A stretch of DNA of 45,572 nt from Aequorivita sp. (lineage in GTDB: Bacteria; Bacteroidota; Bacteroidia; Flavobacteriales; Flavobacteriaceae): positions 1 through 45,572 of the forward strand of contig JAUYGY010000029.1 in assembly GCA_030690315.1 (NCBI GenBank), read 5' to 3'. The notes beneath the pieces were generated by a model. That model made no database searches. It saw nothing but the letters and a program-made list of their open reading frames with translations, and was not told the origin of the DNA. How positions within the stretch are numbered: the stretch's first letter is position 1; each line of letters opens with the position of its first letter. The translations under genes were made by a program, and so were the position numbers. Shown here piece after piece: positions 27,012-34,896 of this stretch.

Positions 27012-27019
27012 AATCTTTG
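27012..27019 (+). promoter_or_regulatory. Putative -7 element of the exported operon
   Basis: AATCTTTG is one base off TAnnTTTG, 45 bases before the first ATG of the operon. Confidence 0.35.
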
Positions 27020-27064
27020 TACTATTGATAACTTAAAATTCAACACTAACCAACATTACTTATT

Positions 27065-28279
27065 ATGAAGAAATTACTTATTCTCACTTTATTTTTATTC
27101 TTTAATTATAGCGCTTTCAGTCAAGAAGATGCTAACAACTACAAACGAAGTTCCCTGTACACTTTTATGATTACCGACCTTCAACAGGAACACAGCAAAA
27201 CAATTCAGGACGCTTTTATTAATTACCCCATTCCCGATAAATTTAATGACCATAATGGTGGGCTGCGCACCATGCCCAAATTGGTGGATGAAAATTTGTC
27301 AAAAAAGGAGATCAATGAACTACAGAAGGATTCCATTACACAGTTTCTTTCAAATAGTAACATAGCAAAGGCCATGGTGGCAAAATGGTTCAACCGCAGC
27401 GAAAATGGAAGCTTCAATATGGATCTCATTGCCGCGAGGGGTTCCTATAACGCTTCCGATATTGATATAAAAATAGCCAAACAGAGTGAACGTGGCTTGG
27501 CCATGGTAGCCGATGCAGGCGAAGAACTCTTAAAAAACACCTTTGTGGTGGTCAACAATTTTAAATACACAAACAAGGAAGAGGTTGCCAAAAAAACGCA
27601 AGGACTATTATCTGTTGTTTCCTCTGCCGCATCTACTGCTGGGGTGGGTGGTGTAAGTGTAGTTGCTGACGCCACAAGTTTAGGGGTTGGTGTTATGGGG
27701 AAAGGATACGTAATCAAGACAGATGCCCATTTATATAAACTTGTTTGGGATGAAGAAACTGCCGCTATTTTCTATAATGACTATTGGACTGATGATGCCA
27801 ACCCAGATCCAGAAAAGATTGCTGCTTTTGAAAATTCAAATATCTTCAAGTTGGAGTATATAGGCACTGAGACCGCTTGGGCAGATTTGCAGAGTACCGC
27901 TTTTACCAAAAAAACTGATGATGAATTGATTGCCATCGCCACTAAAAATGCTGGAGATGCTGTAATTGCTAAATTACAAAGAGCTTATGAGGTTTTCCGT
28001 ACCAAGACCCCATTGTTGAGCGGAGATCCACTTTCAGCAAAAATAGGTTTGAAAGAAGGTTTGGAAAAGGGAGATAAATATGAAGTAATGGAGCAGATAA
28101 TAAACGATGAGGGTAAAACCGAATATAAAAAAATAGGCGTCATCAAAGTTGAGAAGGGTATGGTTTGGGACAACCGCCTGATGGCTGAAGAAGAAAATAC
28201 ATCTGAAATTGAATATACCACTTTCAGCGGTTCAAAAAACAAATATTTCGCAGGCATGCTAATAAGACAAATAAACTAA
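27065..28279 (+). CDS. Exported protein of unknown function, gene 1 of four-gene operon
   Basis: A 404-aa protein with a clear Sec signal peptide (residues 1-19, LFFNYSAFSQ). No enzyme motif is recognised. A glycine/alanine/serine-rich hydrophobic stretch (about residues 185-225, SVVSSAASTAGVGGVSVVAD onward) could insert into or lie against a membrane. The flanks are mixed alpha/beta, and the C-terminal third contains LKEGLEKGDKYEVMEQ, which reads like a small beta-barrel or FlgT/SH3-like element (low certainty). It starts the operon and is followed 14 bases later by gene 2. Confidence 0.8.
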   Translation: MKKLLILTLFLFFNYSAFSQEDANNYKRSSLYTFMITDLQQEHSKTIQDAFINYPIPDKFNDHNGGLRTMPKLVDENLSKKEINELQKDSITQFLSNSNIAKAMVAKWFNRSENGSFNMDLIAARGSYNASDIDIKIAKQSERGLAMVADAGEELLKNTFVVVNNFKYTNKEEVAKKTQGLLSVVSSAASTAGVGGVSVVADATSLGVGVMGKGYVIKTDAHLYKLVWDEETAAIFYNDYWTDDANPDPEKIAAFENSNIFKLEYIGTETAWADLQSTAFTKKTDDELIAIATKNAGDAVIAKLQRAYEVFRTKTPLLSGDPLSAKIGLKEGLEKGDKYEVMEQIINDEGKTEYKKIGVIKVEKGMVWDNRLMAEEENTSEIEYTTFSGSKNKYFAGMLIRQIN

Positions 28280-28293
28280 AACAACCAACATTT

Positions 28294-28818
28294 ATGAAAC
28301 CATCTTATTTATTTACAACCATTTTCCTTGTGCTTGTTGTCAATTTTGGGGCACAGGCCCAATGGAAAAAAGAGAAAGCCCTTGATGACACCAAAATATG
28401 GCGTTACGATATAGAATGTGAGGGCATTGCAAAACAAGGTGCCAAACTGGTAAAAGTTTGGTCGTACTCTAAGAATCCAAAACATGCCATTGCAAGCGCA
28501 ATGCGCAATGCGGTGCACGGAGTTATTTTTAAAGGTTTTGCGGGTGGTGGCCAAGGCTGCACTTCTTTTCAACCTCTAGTAAAAGACCCATCAGTAGAAG
28601 AGGAATACAAAGAATTTTTTAATGAATTCTTCGCCGAAGGGGGTGAATATTTAAAATATGTATCGTCCGCCACCGATGGCAGCATTGCTCCGGGAGATCG
28701 ATTAAAGGTTAGCAAGCGGGAATATAAAATAGCTGCGGTAGTTACCGTGATGAGCGATCAACTGCGAAAAAGACTTGAAAAAGAAAATATTGTCAAATCC
28801 CTAACCAGTGGGTTTTAA
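28294..28818 (+). CDS. Exported protein of unknown function, gene 2 of operon
   Basis: A 174-aa protein with signal peptide residues 1-22 (VVNFGAQAQ). The mature part has an alpha/beta pattern with IECEGIAKQGAKLVKVWSYS followed by a helix AIASAMRNAVHGVIF. This is reminiscent of LPP20/FlgP-like folds, where a strand precedes an Ala-rich helix; the resemblance is by eye and unproven. Two cysteines (Cys43 and Cys89) could form a disulphide in the periplasm. It overlaps no neighbour and ends 13 bases before the ATG of gene 3. Confidence 0.75.
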   Translation: MKPSYLFTTIFLVLVVNFGAQAQWKKEKALDDTKIWRYDIECEGIAKQGAKLVKVWSYSKNPKHAIASAMRNAVHGVIFKGFAGGGQGCTSFQPLVKDPSVEEEYKEFFNEFFAEGGEYLKYVSSATDGSIAPGDRLKVSKREYKIAAVVTVMSDQLRKRLEKENIVKSLTSGF

Positions 28819-28831
28819 AAATTTTATAGAA

Positions 28832-29788
28832 ATGAAACAACCAAAATTAATACTGTGCCTGTTAGTAATTTTAAACATTACGCTAGCCTTCGGACAGGCT
28901 AAAAAACCTACTTTAATGGTAGTGCCAAGTGATGCTTGGTGCATACAGAATGGATATTTCTTAGTTTTTGAGAACCAAGGTTCTACTGAAAAAATTGCTG
29001 ATTATAAGCGTGCTTTTCAAGAGAATCCTGAGGTTTTGCAAGTTATAAGCCAAATAAACGGGATGATGGCAGATCGCGGTTTTCCTCTTAAAAATATGGA
29101 ATCGGTTATAAAAACCATATCATCAAACAGTGCCGAGGACAATTTGAGACAGTCTAAGGAATCTGGATCTGATATTGCCGAAAGCCCAATTGATGAACTT
29201 AAAAAAGCAGCTAAAGCGGACATAATTATCCAACTCACTTGGACGGTTAATAAAACAGGGCCAAAAAAGTCCATCAACTTTAACCTTCAAGGATTGGATT
29301 CATATACAGACAAGCAAATAGCAACCGCCACCGGAACTGGAGCCCCTTCTTTTTCTGCGGAGACACCCGTACTCCTTTCAGAGGCGGTACTATCGCATAT
29401 GGATAATTTTACGGCTTCGTTGCAATCGCATTTTGACGATATGTTCGAGAATGGTCGGGAGATTATTGTCCGCATCCAAAAATGGGACGATTGGGATGGC
29501 GACCTAGAAACCGAATATGGGGGCGGAGACGAGCTAGGATTTGTTATTGAGGACTGGCTACAGAAAAATACAGTGAAGGGCCGTTTCAACACCACTGATA
29601 TGACTGAAAATATGGCGCTTTTTGAACAAGTACGTATTCCTCTTTACAATGAAGGTGGCAACGCTATCGATGCCAGAAGGTATGTTAGGGACCTGAGCAA
29701 GTTCCTGAGTGACGCTCCATATAGTATTCCAAACAAGCTGGTTATGAAAGGACTGGGCCGAGCAACAATTATTTTAGGAAGCAAATAA
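28832..29788 (+). CDS. Exported protein resembling DUF6175, gene 3 of operon
   Basis: A 318-aa protein with signal peptide residues 1-22 (LNITLAFGQ). The mature N-terminus KKPTLMVVPSDAWCIQNGY matches my memory of the Bacteroidota family annotated DUF6175. That label should be confirmed by search; no function is known for the family. Mid-protein, IIIQLTWTVNKTG and LNFNLQGLDSYTDKQIATATG read like the beta-strand pairs of CsgG/TolB-N-like domains. Start: the ATG at 28832 begins the signal peptide; a GTG at 28808 in the same frame lies within gene 2 and adds no signal-like sequence. Confidence 0.78.
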   Translation: MKQPKLILCLLVILNITLAFGQAKKPTLMVVPSDAWCIQNGYFLVFENQGSTEKIADYKRAFQENPEVLQVISQINGMMADRGFPLKNMESVIKTISSNSAEDNLRQSKESGSDIAESPIDELKKAAKADIIIQLTWTVNKTGPKKSINFNLQGLDSYTDKQIATATGTGAPSFSAETPVLLSEAVLSHMDNFTASLQSHFDDMFENGREIIVRIQKWDDWDGDLETEYGGGDELGFVIEDWLQKNTVKGRFNTTDMTENMALFEQVRIPLYNEGGNAIDARRYVRDLSKFLSDAPYSIPNKLVMKGLGRATIILGSK

Positions 29789-29800
29789 AAATATCAAATT

Positions 29801-30736
29801 ATGAAAAAATCATTTTTTACTATCTGTTTACTTTTTGTGTTTACCATTGGGGTAGCACAAAGCAGCGATTCCAATATTGCGTTGGGCACCTATATTCCCT
29901 ATGAAATGGAAGAAGTGCCAGCCGCCGCGCGACAAATTCTGGAAACTAAATTGGGTCAAATGGTCACTAAGAATGGCATCAGCGATGTTTCTTATAATTC
30001 AAGGTTTATCATTACGCCCAATGTTTCAACAATGAGTAAAGACGTAATTGGAACAGCTCCACCAAAAATAGCACTTAACTTAGAAATCACACTTTATATT
30101 GGTGATGGCTTAAATGGCACGCTCTATACAAGTAAAAGTTTTAATGTTAAGGGAGTGGGTTCCAACGAGACCAAGGCCTATATCGCTGCCATTAAAAACA
30201 TGCAAACCAATAGCGAAAGTGTGCAGGCATTTGTAACTGAGGGAAAACAAAAAATAATTGATTTCTTTAACAATAACTGCCAGTTAATTCAAAAGGAAGC
30301 AAATACTTTGGCGAACCAAAACCGATATGAAGAAGCATTGGGGCTATTAATAAACGTTCCAGTTAATAGTACATGTTATGATAAGGTGGGGGGAAGTTTA
30401 AAAACGATGTACCAAAAAACAATAGACCGCGATTGTGAACTTCAATTGGCAGAGGCAACTGCCATTTGGAATGCCAATCAAGATTTGGCTGCCGCAAACG
30501 AAGCAGGGTCTATCTTGGCAAGTATTGAGCCTTCTTCATCCTGTTATACTAAGGTTAAGTCACTTTTCACAAAAATTGAAGCTAGGGTGAAGGAACTCAG
30601 CGACCGCCCATGGGAGTATAAATTGAAGGTGCTGGATGCAAATATTGCAATTGCCAAAGGTGCGCAGAATGTGCTGATGGCCTACGCCAAAAATCAACCC
30701 AATACGGTTATGTATAATATACGCGGCTGGTATTGA
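29801..30736 (+). CDS. Exported protein of unknown function, gene 4 of operon
   Basis: A 311-aa protein with signal peptide residues 1-19 (FVFTIGVAQ). Residues about 25-150 have the order of a CsgG/LpoB-like domain: a VPAAARQILETKLGQMVTKNG helix, then SRFIITPNV and LNLEITLYIGDG strands. Residues 150-311 are helical, with four cysteines and a NQNRYEEALGLLINVP stretch that looks like a TPR. It follows gene 3 by 12 bases and precedes a strong terminator, so it closes the operon. All four products are exported, which points to one periplasmic or outer-membrane assembly (inference). Confidence 0.78.
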   Translation: MKKSFFTICLLFVFTIGVAQSSDSNIALGTYIPYEMEEVPAAARQILETKLGQMVTKNGISDVSYNSRFIITPNVSTMSKDVIGTAPPKIALNLEITLYIGDGLNGTLYTSKSFNVKGVGSNETKAYIAAIKNMQTNSESVQAFVTEGKQKIIDFFNNNCQLIQKEANTLANQNRYEEALGLLINVPVNSTCYDKVGGSLKTMYQKTIDRDCELQLAEATAIWNANQDLAAANEAGSILASIEPSSSCYTKVKSLFTKIEARVKELSDRPWEYKLKVLDANIAIAKGAQNVLMAYAKNQPNTVMYNIRGWY

Positions 30737-30760
30737 TATTAAAATTTTATCTAATAATTC

Positions 30761-30796
30761 AAGGACCATCCTGTAATACAGAGTGGTCCTTTTTTT
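30761..30796 (+). terminator. Rho-independent terminator of the exported operon
   Basis: AAGGACCA (30761-30768) pairs with TGGTCCTT (30784-30791), with an inner CTGT/ACAG stem and a run of T's after it. Confidence 0.85.
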
Positions 30797-30922
30797 ATTC
30801 ATTTATTTTTAAATAAAATTTTACATTATTGTTTTTAGAAAATACACCACGAATAAAAAGACCGAAAATAAACGCACAGATACTTTCAATTTTACGACAT
30901 TTGGGCATTAGTTGATTTTTAA

Positions 30923-31462
30923 TTGAAAGAAAGAATAATTGCCATATCGTTTTTGTTTATTTTGTTTGCACCAGTTGCAACCATATATACTTTTCTGCAA
31001 TATGAAAAATCATCCCTTCGCCGCGAAATAAAATGGAAGATGATTGCCGGGATAGACCACGAAGAATTGGTGCTGCTTAAATTCACAAAAGAAGAAATCA
31101 AAACAAAACTGCGCTGGGAGCATTCAAAGGAATTTGAATACAACGGACAGATGTATGATATAGTTTCCAAAGAAATAAAGGGCGATTCCATTTTTTACCG
31201 TTGTTGGTGGGACCACGAGGAAACCCAGTTAAATAAAAATCTTAAAAAGCTGGTTGCAAGCGCCTTTAACCAAGACGAGGAAAATCGCGAAACACAAAAG
31301 GGATTGTACTTTTATTTATGGTCTTTTTTCAGTCCGCCCGTTTTTGATTGGCAGGCCGTTCCTTTCCATAAAATGGAAGTTGTTTATGAGGACAGTATTC
31401 ATCCGAATATATTTAATGCTATCCGTATAAGTCCGCCCACCCCGCCACCCAAGGCGAGTTAA
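30923..31462 (+). CDS. Small membrane or exported protein preceding the TonB receptor
   Basis: A 179-aa protein of unknown family. Residues 5-24 are hydrophobic (AISFLFILFAPVATIYTFLQ), a membrane anchor or uncleaved signal. The rest is polar, with a Trp-rich patch (YRCWWDHEE, FYLWSFFSPPVFDWQAVPFH) and a proline-rich end (SPPTPPPKAS). Start is TTG at 30923, since no ATG or GTG precedes the hydrophobic segment in frame. It lies 97 bases before the TonB-dependent receptor on the same strand, so a linked role in uptake is possible. No domain recognised. Confidence 0.6.
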   Translation: MKERIIAISFLFILFAPVATIYTFLQYEKSSLRREIKWKMIAGIDHEELVLLKFTKEEIKTKLRWEHSKEFEYNGQMYDIVSKEIKGDSIFYRCWWDHEETQLNKNLKKLVASAFNQDEENRETQKGLYFYLWSFFSPPVFDWQAVPFHKMEVVYEDSIHPNIFNAIRISPPTPPPKAS

Positions 31463-31520
31463 CATTCCCAAATAATTTAATATGTAGTGCGGCTATTCTC
31501 AAAATAGCGGTGCAATTATT

Positions 31521-31537
31521 GTGTTCCGAAAGAACAC
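31521..31537. other. Short perfect hairpin before the TonB receptor
   Basis: GTGTTC, CGAAA, GAACAC: 6-bp stem, 5-nt loop, 22 bases before the ATG at 31560. It may be mRNA leader structure or a regulator site. A second small stem, CTATT/AATAG, lies at about 31493-31508. No T-run follows. Confidence 0.35.
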
Positions 31538-31559
31538 CTTACCTTAAAACAGACCATAA

Positions 31560-33965
31560 ATGAAAAAAATATTCATTTTATGGGTATTGCTGTGTTTTGT
31601 GGGAATTTCCTATGGACAAACAATAACCATAAAAGAACAACAGACCAACCTGCCTATAGAGTTGGTAACGCTTACCAGCACAAATTCAAAACATTACGCC
31701 ACTACAAACTCCAAAGGCCAAGCTGATATTACAGTATTTAAGGGTGCCGAAAAAATTGAAATTAGAAGTCTGGGTTATAAAACAATAGTAAAAAGTTATC
31801 CGGAATTGGCTTCGGAAGGCTTTACAGTTTCGCTGGAAACCTCTAACCTCAGTTTGGATGAAGTAGTGATTTCCGGCTCACGCTGGCGGCAGAGCAGTGA
31901 TGATATTCCAACAAAAATTATTTCCATTTCAGCAAAAGATGTGGCTCTTCAAAACCCACAGAGTGCGGCCGATCTTTTGAGTGTTTCGGGGAAAGTATTT
32001 GTCCAGAAAAGTCAGCAAGGCGGTGGAAGCCCAATAATTCGGGGTTTTGCTACCAGCAGATTGCTGTATTCGGTGGATGGCGTTCGGATGAATACTGCAA
32101 TTTTCCGCTCGGGAAACCTTCAAAATGTGATAAATCTGGATCCCTTCGCCATTGAAAATACGGAGGTGCTTTTTGGCCCGGGTTCCGTAATTTACGGAAG
32201 TGATGCCATTGGCGGAGTGATGAGCTTCCAAACCTTAACACCGCAACTGTCGTTAACCGATAAACCTTTTATTACCGGCAAGGCCAATACACGCTATTCG
32301 TCTGCCAATAATGAAAAAACCGGACATTTTGATGTGAATCTGGGTTTTAAAAAATGGGCATTCATAACCAGTATTAGTTCTTGGGATTATGACCATCTTC
32401 GTCAAGGAAGCCATGGGCCGGAAGATTATATAAAGGATTATTACGTACAAAGACAAGACAGTACAGATGTTGTGGTGAGGCAGGAAGATAAATTGTTGCA
32501 GATTCCGTCAGCTTATTCACAGATAAATGCGATGCAGAAAATACGTTTTCAGCCTAATGAGAATTGGGATTTTCAGTACGGTTTCCATTTTTCCGAAACT
32601 TCGCCTTATGGGCGTTATGACCGGCACACCCGGGTTCGAAATGGAACTGCCCGCTATGCCGAATGGGATTATGGTCCACAGATATGGATGATGAACAATT
32701 TGAATGTGAGCTACAATGCGAACAATTCTGTTTTTGATGAAATGAGTCTGCGTCTGGCCCATCAATGGTTCGAGGAAAGCAGAATTGACAGGTCATTTAA
32801 TAATAACGAGCGCAACGCCCAAAATGAAGAAGTGGCTGCATATTCCGTAAATCTTGACTTTAAAAAAGCAACGGGGGAAAAAAATACTTTTTTCTATGGG
32901 GTGGAATATGTGATTGATGACGTAAAATCTGAAGGCGAGTTGACAGATATTTCTACAGGTATTTCGGAAGTTGGTCCCGCCCGTTATCCGCAAGCGCAAT
33001 GGCAATCGATAGCGGGGTATATAACCGATGAATTTAAGGTTTCAGATAAATTTACCTTGAGTGCCGGCGCACGTTACAACCATATTTTGCTGGATGCTGA
33101 ATTTGACACTACTTTTTATCCGTTTCCTTTTACCGAGGCTAATTTGAGCAAGGGTGCGTTAACGGGAAGTATTGGTGGCGTTTATCGTCCCGCTGATTCT
33201 TGGGTTATGAGTGCCAACTTGGGCACGGCTTTCCGTTCCCCCAATGTGGACGACCTAGGGAAAGTATTTGATTCGGAGCCCGGAAGTGTGGTTGTTCCCA
33301 ATCCAGATTTAAAACCGGAGTACGCCTATAATGCCGATTTGGGAATAGCGAAGGTTTTTGGCGATGTTGTGAAAGTTGATATAACTGGATATTACACCCA
33401 TCTTAAAGATGTGCTTGTGCGCCGCGATTTTCAATTGAATGGTTTAGACAGCATAGTGTACCAAGGCGAATTGAGCCAAGTGCAAGCAATCCAAAACGCT
33501 GCGGTGGCAAAGGTTTATGGCGTTCAAGCTGGCGTTGAGGTGAAATTGCCAAAAGGTTTTGGTTTTTCCACCGATGTGAATATTCAAAAAGGTGAAGAGG
33601 AATTGGACAACGGCAAAACGAGTCCGTCGCGACATGCAGTTCCATTTTTCGCGGTTTCGCGTTTAAATTATAAAGCTAACAAACTGCAAATGGAAGTTAA
33701 TCTTTCCTATCAGGCGAAGCGCGATTTTGAAGATCTTCCCGAAGAAGAAAAGCAAAAGACAGAATTTTACGCTTTGGATGAAAACGGGAATGCCTATTCA
33801 CCGTCTTGGTACACGCTTAATTTTAAAGCGCTATACAAATTGACCGATACGTTTGATGTTAGCGGGGGAATAGAAAACTTGACAGACCAGCGCTACCGTC
33901 CGTATAGTTCAGGGATTTCTGGGGCTGGAAGAAACTTTATTCTTTCATTGACGGCGCATTTTTAA
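31560..33965 (+). CDS. TonB-dependent outer-membrane receptor (heme/iron-type)
   Basis: An 801-aa receptor with signal peptide residues 1-19 (VGISYGQ). A CarboxypepD_reg-like N-terminal domain spans about 20-95, the plug domain about 105-230 (SSDDIPTKIISI; PIIRGFATSRLLYSVDGVRMN), and a 22-strand barrel runs to the terminal aromatic (LSLTAHF). The barrel contains AFRSPNVDDLG and NPDLKPEYAYN, in the same places as the FRAP and NPDL boxes of HmuR/HemR-type heme receptors, but FRAP is FRSP here. The substrate is therefore most likely heme or another iron complex, yet not certain. Energised by TonB-ExbBD. A terminator follows at 34068. Confidence 0.88.
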   Translation: MKKIFILWVLLCFVGISYGQTITIKEQQTNLPIELVTLTSTNSKHYATTNSKGQADITVFKGAEKIEIRSLGYKTIVKSYPELASEGFTVSLETSNLSLDEVVISGSRWRQSSDDIPTKIISISAKDVALQNPQSAADLLSVSGKVFVQKSQQGGGSPIIRGFATSRLLYSVDGVRMNTAIFRSGNLQNVINLDPFAIENTEVLFGPGSVIYGSDAIGGVMSFQTLTPQLSLTDKPFITGKANTRYSSANNEKTGHFDVNLGFKKWAFITSISSWDYDHLRQGSHGPEDYIKDYYVQRQDSTDVVVRQEDKLLQIPSAYSQINAMQKIRFQPNENWDFQYGFHFSETSPYGRYDRHTRVRNGTARYAEWDYGPQIWMMNNLNVSYNANNSVFDEMSLRLAHQWFEESRIDRSFNNNERNAQNEEVAAYSVNLDFKKATGEKNTFFYGVEYVIDDVKSEGELTDISTGISEVGPARYPQAQWQSIAGYITDEFKVSDKFTLSAGARYNHILLDAEFDTTFYPFPFTEANLSKGALTGSIGGVYRPADSWVMSANLGTAFRSPNVDDLGKVFDSEPGSVVVPNPDLKPEYAYNADLGIAKVFGDVVKVDITGYYTHLKDVLVRRDFQLNGLDSIVYQGELSQVQAIQNAAVAKVYGVQAGVEVKLPKGFGFSTDVNIQKGEEELDNGKTSPSRHAVPFFAVSRLNYKANKLQMEVNLSYQAKRDFEDLPEEEKQKTEFYALDENGNAYSPSWYTLNFKALYKLTDTFDVSGGIENLTDQRYRPYSSGISGAGRNFILSLTAHF

Positions 33966-34067
33966 TGTGGCGGATAAAGTAAAATTATTCCTACTTAGCG
34001 CGATTTGTTTACTTTTTCTTTATCTTTATGCTGAGCCAACGGCTCATTTCTCCCCACTTAATTTGAT

Positions 34068-34096
34068 AAAACCCGCATCGAAAGGTGCGGGTTTTT
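34068..34096 (+). terminator. Rho-independent terminator after the TonB receptor
   Basis: AAAACCCGCA (34068-34077) pairs with TGCGGGTTTT (34086-34095); the loop is TCGAAAGG and the T-run is at the end. Confidence 0.85.
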
Positions 34097-34174
34097 GATT
34101 TTAAACGGTAGGTTTTTAAACCAATTTTGCGGGAAAACATACCCAATTAAATTGGGCTGTAAATGCAAAAGCAT

Positions 34175-34483
34175 TTATGAAATTAATTTTGGAAGTCTTT
34201 TGTAATAATGGATTCCTACCAATTTGAAAACAAATTTCACCATTTCATTTTCTTTGCAGAACAAGATAATTTGTTTATTGTTTTCACGAGCTTTTTCTGA
34301 GGCAATATAAAGCATATAAGCCCCAGCTTCATCAATTTTCTCTAAGTGGTCCAGATCTACTATCAATGATTGGGTTTTGTCTAATGCAGATTCAATTTTG
34401 TACTGAACTTCAGATAAATTCCCGCTGTATAATTTGCCTTCCAAGCTAAGAAAGCGATTGGTAATAAAACTACGTAATTGCAT
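34175..34483 (-). CDS. STAS-domain protein
   Basis: A 102-aa single-domain protein of STAS type (anti-sigma-factor-antagonist fold). The strand GKLYSGNLSEVQYKIESAL is followed by TQSLIVDLDHLEKIDEAGAYMLYIASEKA, where the loop Asp-Glu-Ala replaces the usual D-S-(S/T) phospho-serine site. It may therefore lack phospho-control. Start: the ATG at 34481-34483, because upstream codons in this frame translate an AT-rich spacer with tandem repeats and have no homology-like features. It may regulate a sigma/anti-sigma partner encoded elsewhere. Single gene. Confidence 0.7.
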   Translation of the reverse strand: MQLRSFITNRFLSLEGKLYSGNLSEVQYKIESALDKTQSLIVDLDHLEKIDEAGAYMLYIASEKARENNKQIILFCKENEMVKFVFKLVGIHYYKRLPKLIS

Positions 34484-34896
34484 GCCAAGGAGATTAATAA
34501 TTAATATCGCATAGGTTTTACGTAGGAATTTAAGGGCAGAATAGATTGGGGAGCAAGAAAGAATTACAGCCGTGAATTTACTAAATATATGTGAATAGTT
34601 GCTTTTAAAAGCTGTGCGAAGATAGCTACCAAACAAAGAAAATTGAAGTTTTATGCTTTTAAAGTTTTTGAAACAACTTCCTTTCAAATCAATCTCCAAT
34701 CCACAAGTTTTTAATAGTTTTGCAACCTTAAAAATAGACGTAAGAAGTAAGACGTAAGAAGTAAGACAAAAGGATTTAAAATATAAGACAATACATTTCA
34801 TTAAAAATAACTTGATGTTCTGAAAAGTTATTATCCTACGTCCTAAGTCATCCAGTCTTATGTCATTTAAGAAAACTCACAATTATTCAAGTAAAT
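34484..34896. other. Spacer with heptamer repeat, between divergent genes
   Basis: 413 bases separating the STAS gene (minus) and the ABC-F gene (plus). It holds a small heptamer array at 34740-34767 and, about 70 bases on, a looser inverted counterpart (CCTACGTCCTAAGTC, 34833-34847). The rest is AT-rich with no gene or clear promoter recognised. Confidence 0.6.
34740..34767. repeat. Heptamer tandem repeat (GTAAGAA/GTAAGAC)
   Basis: Four heptamers: GTAAGAA, GTAAGAC, GTAAGAA, GTAAGAC. Confidence 0.8.

Noticed and set aside
28808..28831. GTG start for gene 3 of the exported operon
   Set aside because: It lies inside gene 2 and would put a polar stretch before the signal peptide; the ATG at 28832 is the natural start.
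34484..34801. Long N-terminal extension of the STAS protein
   Set aside because: The extra 106 residues translate AT-rich spacer and the GTAAGAM repeat, and show no domain.
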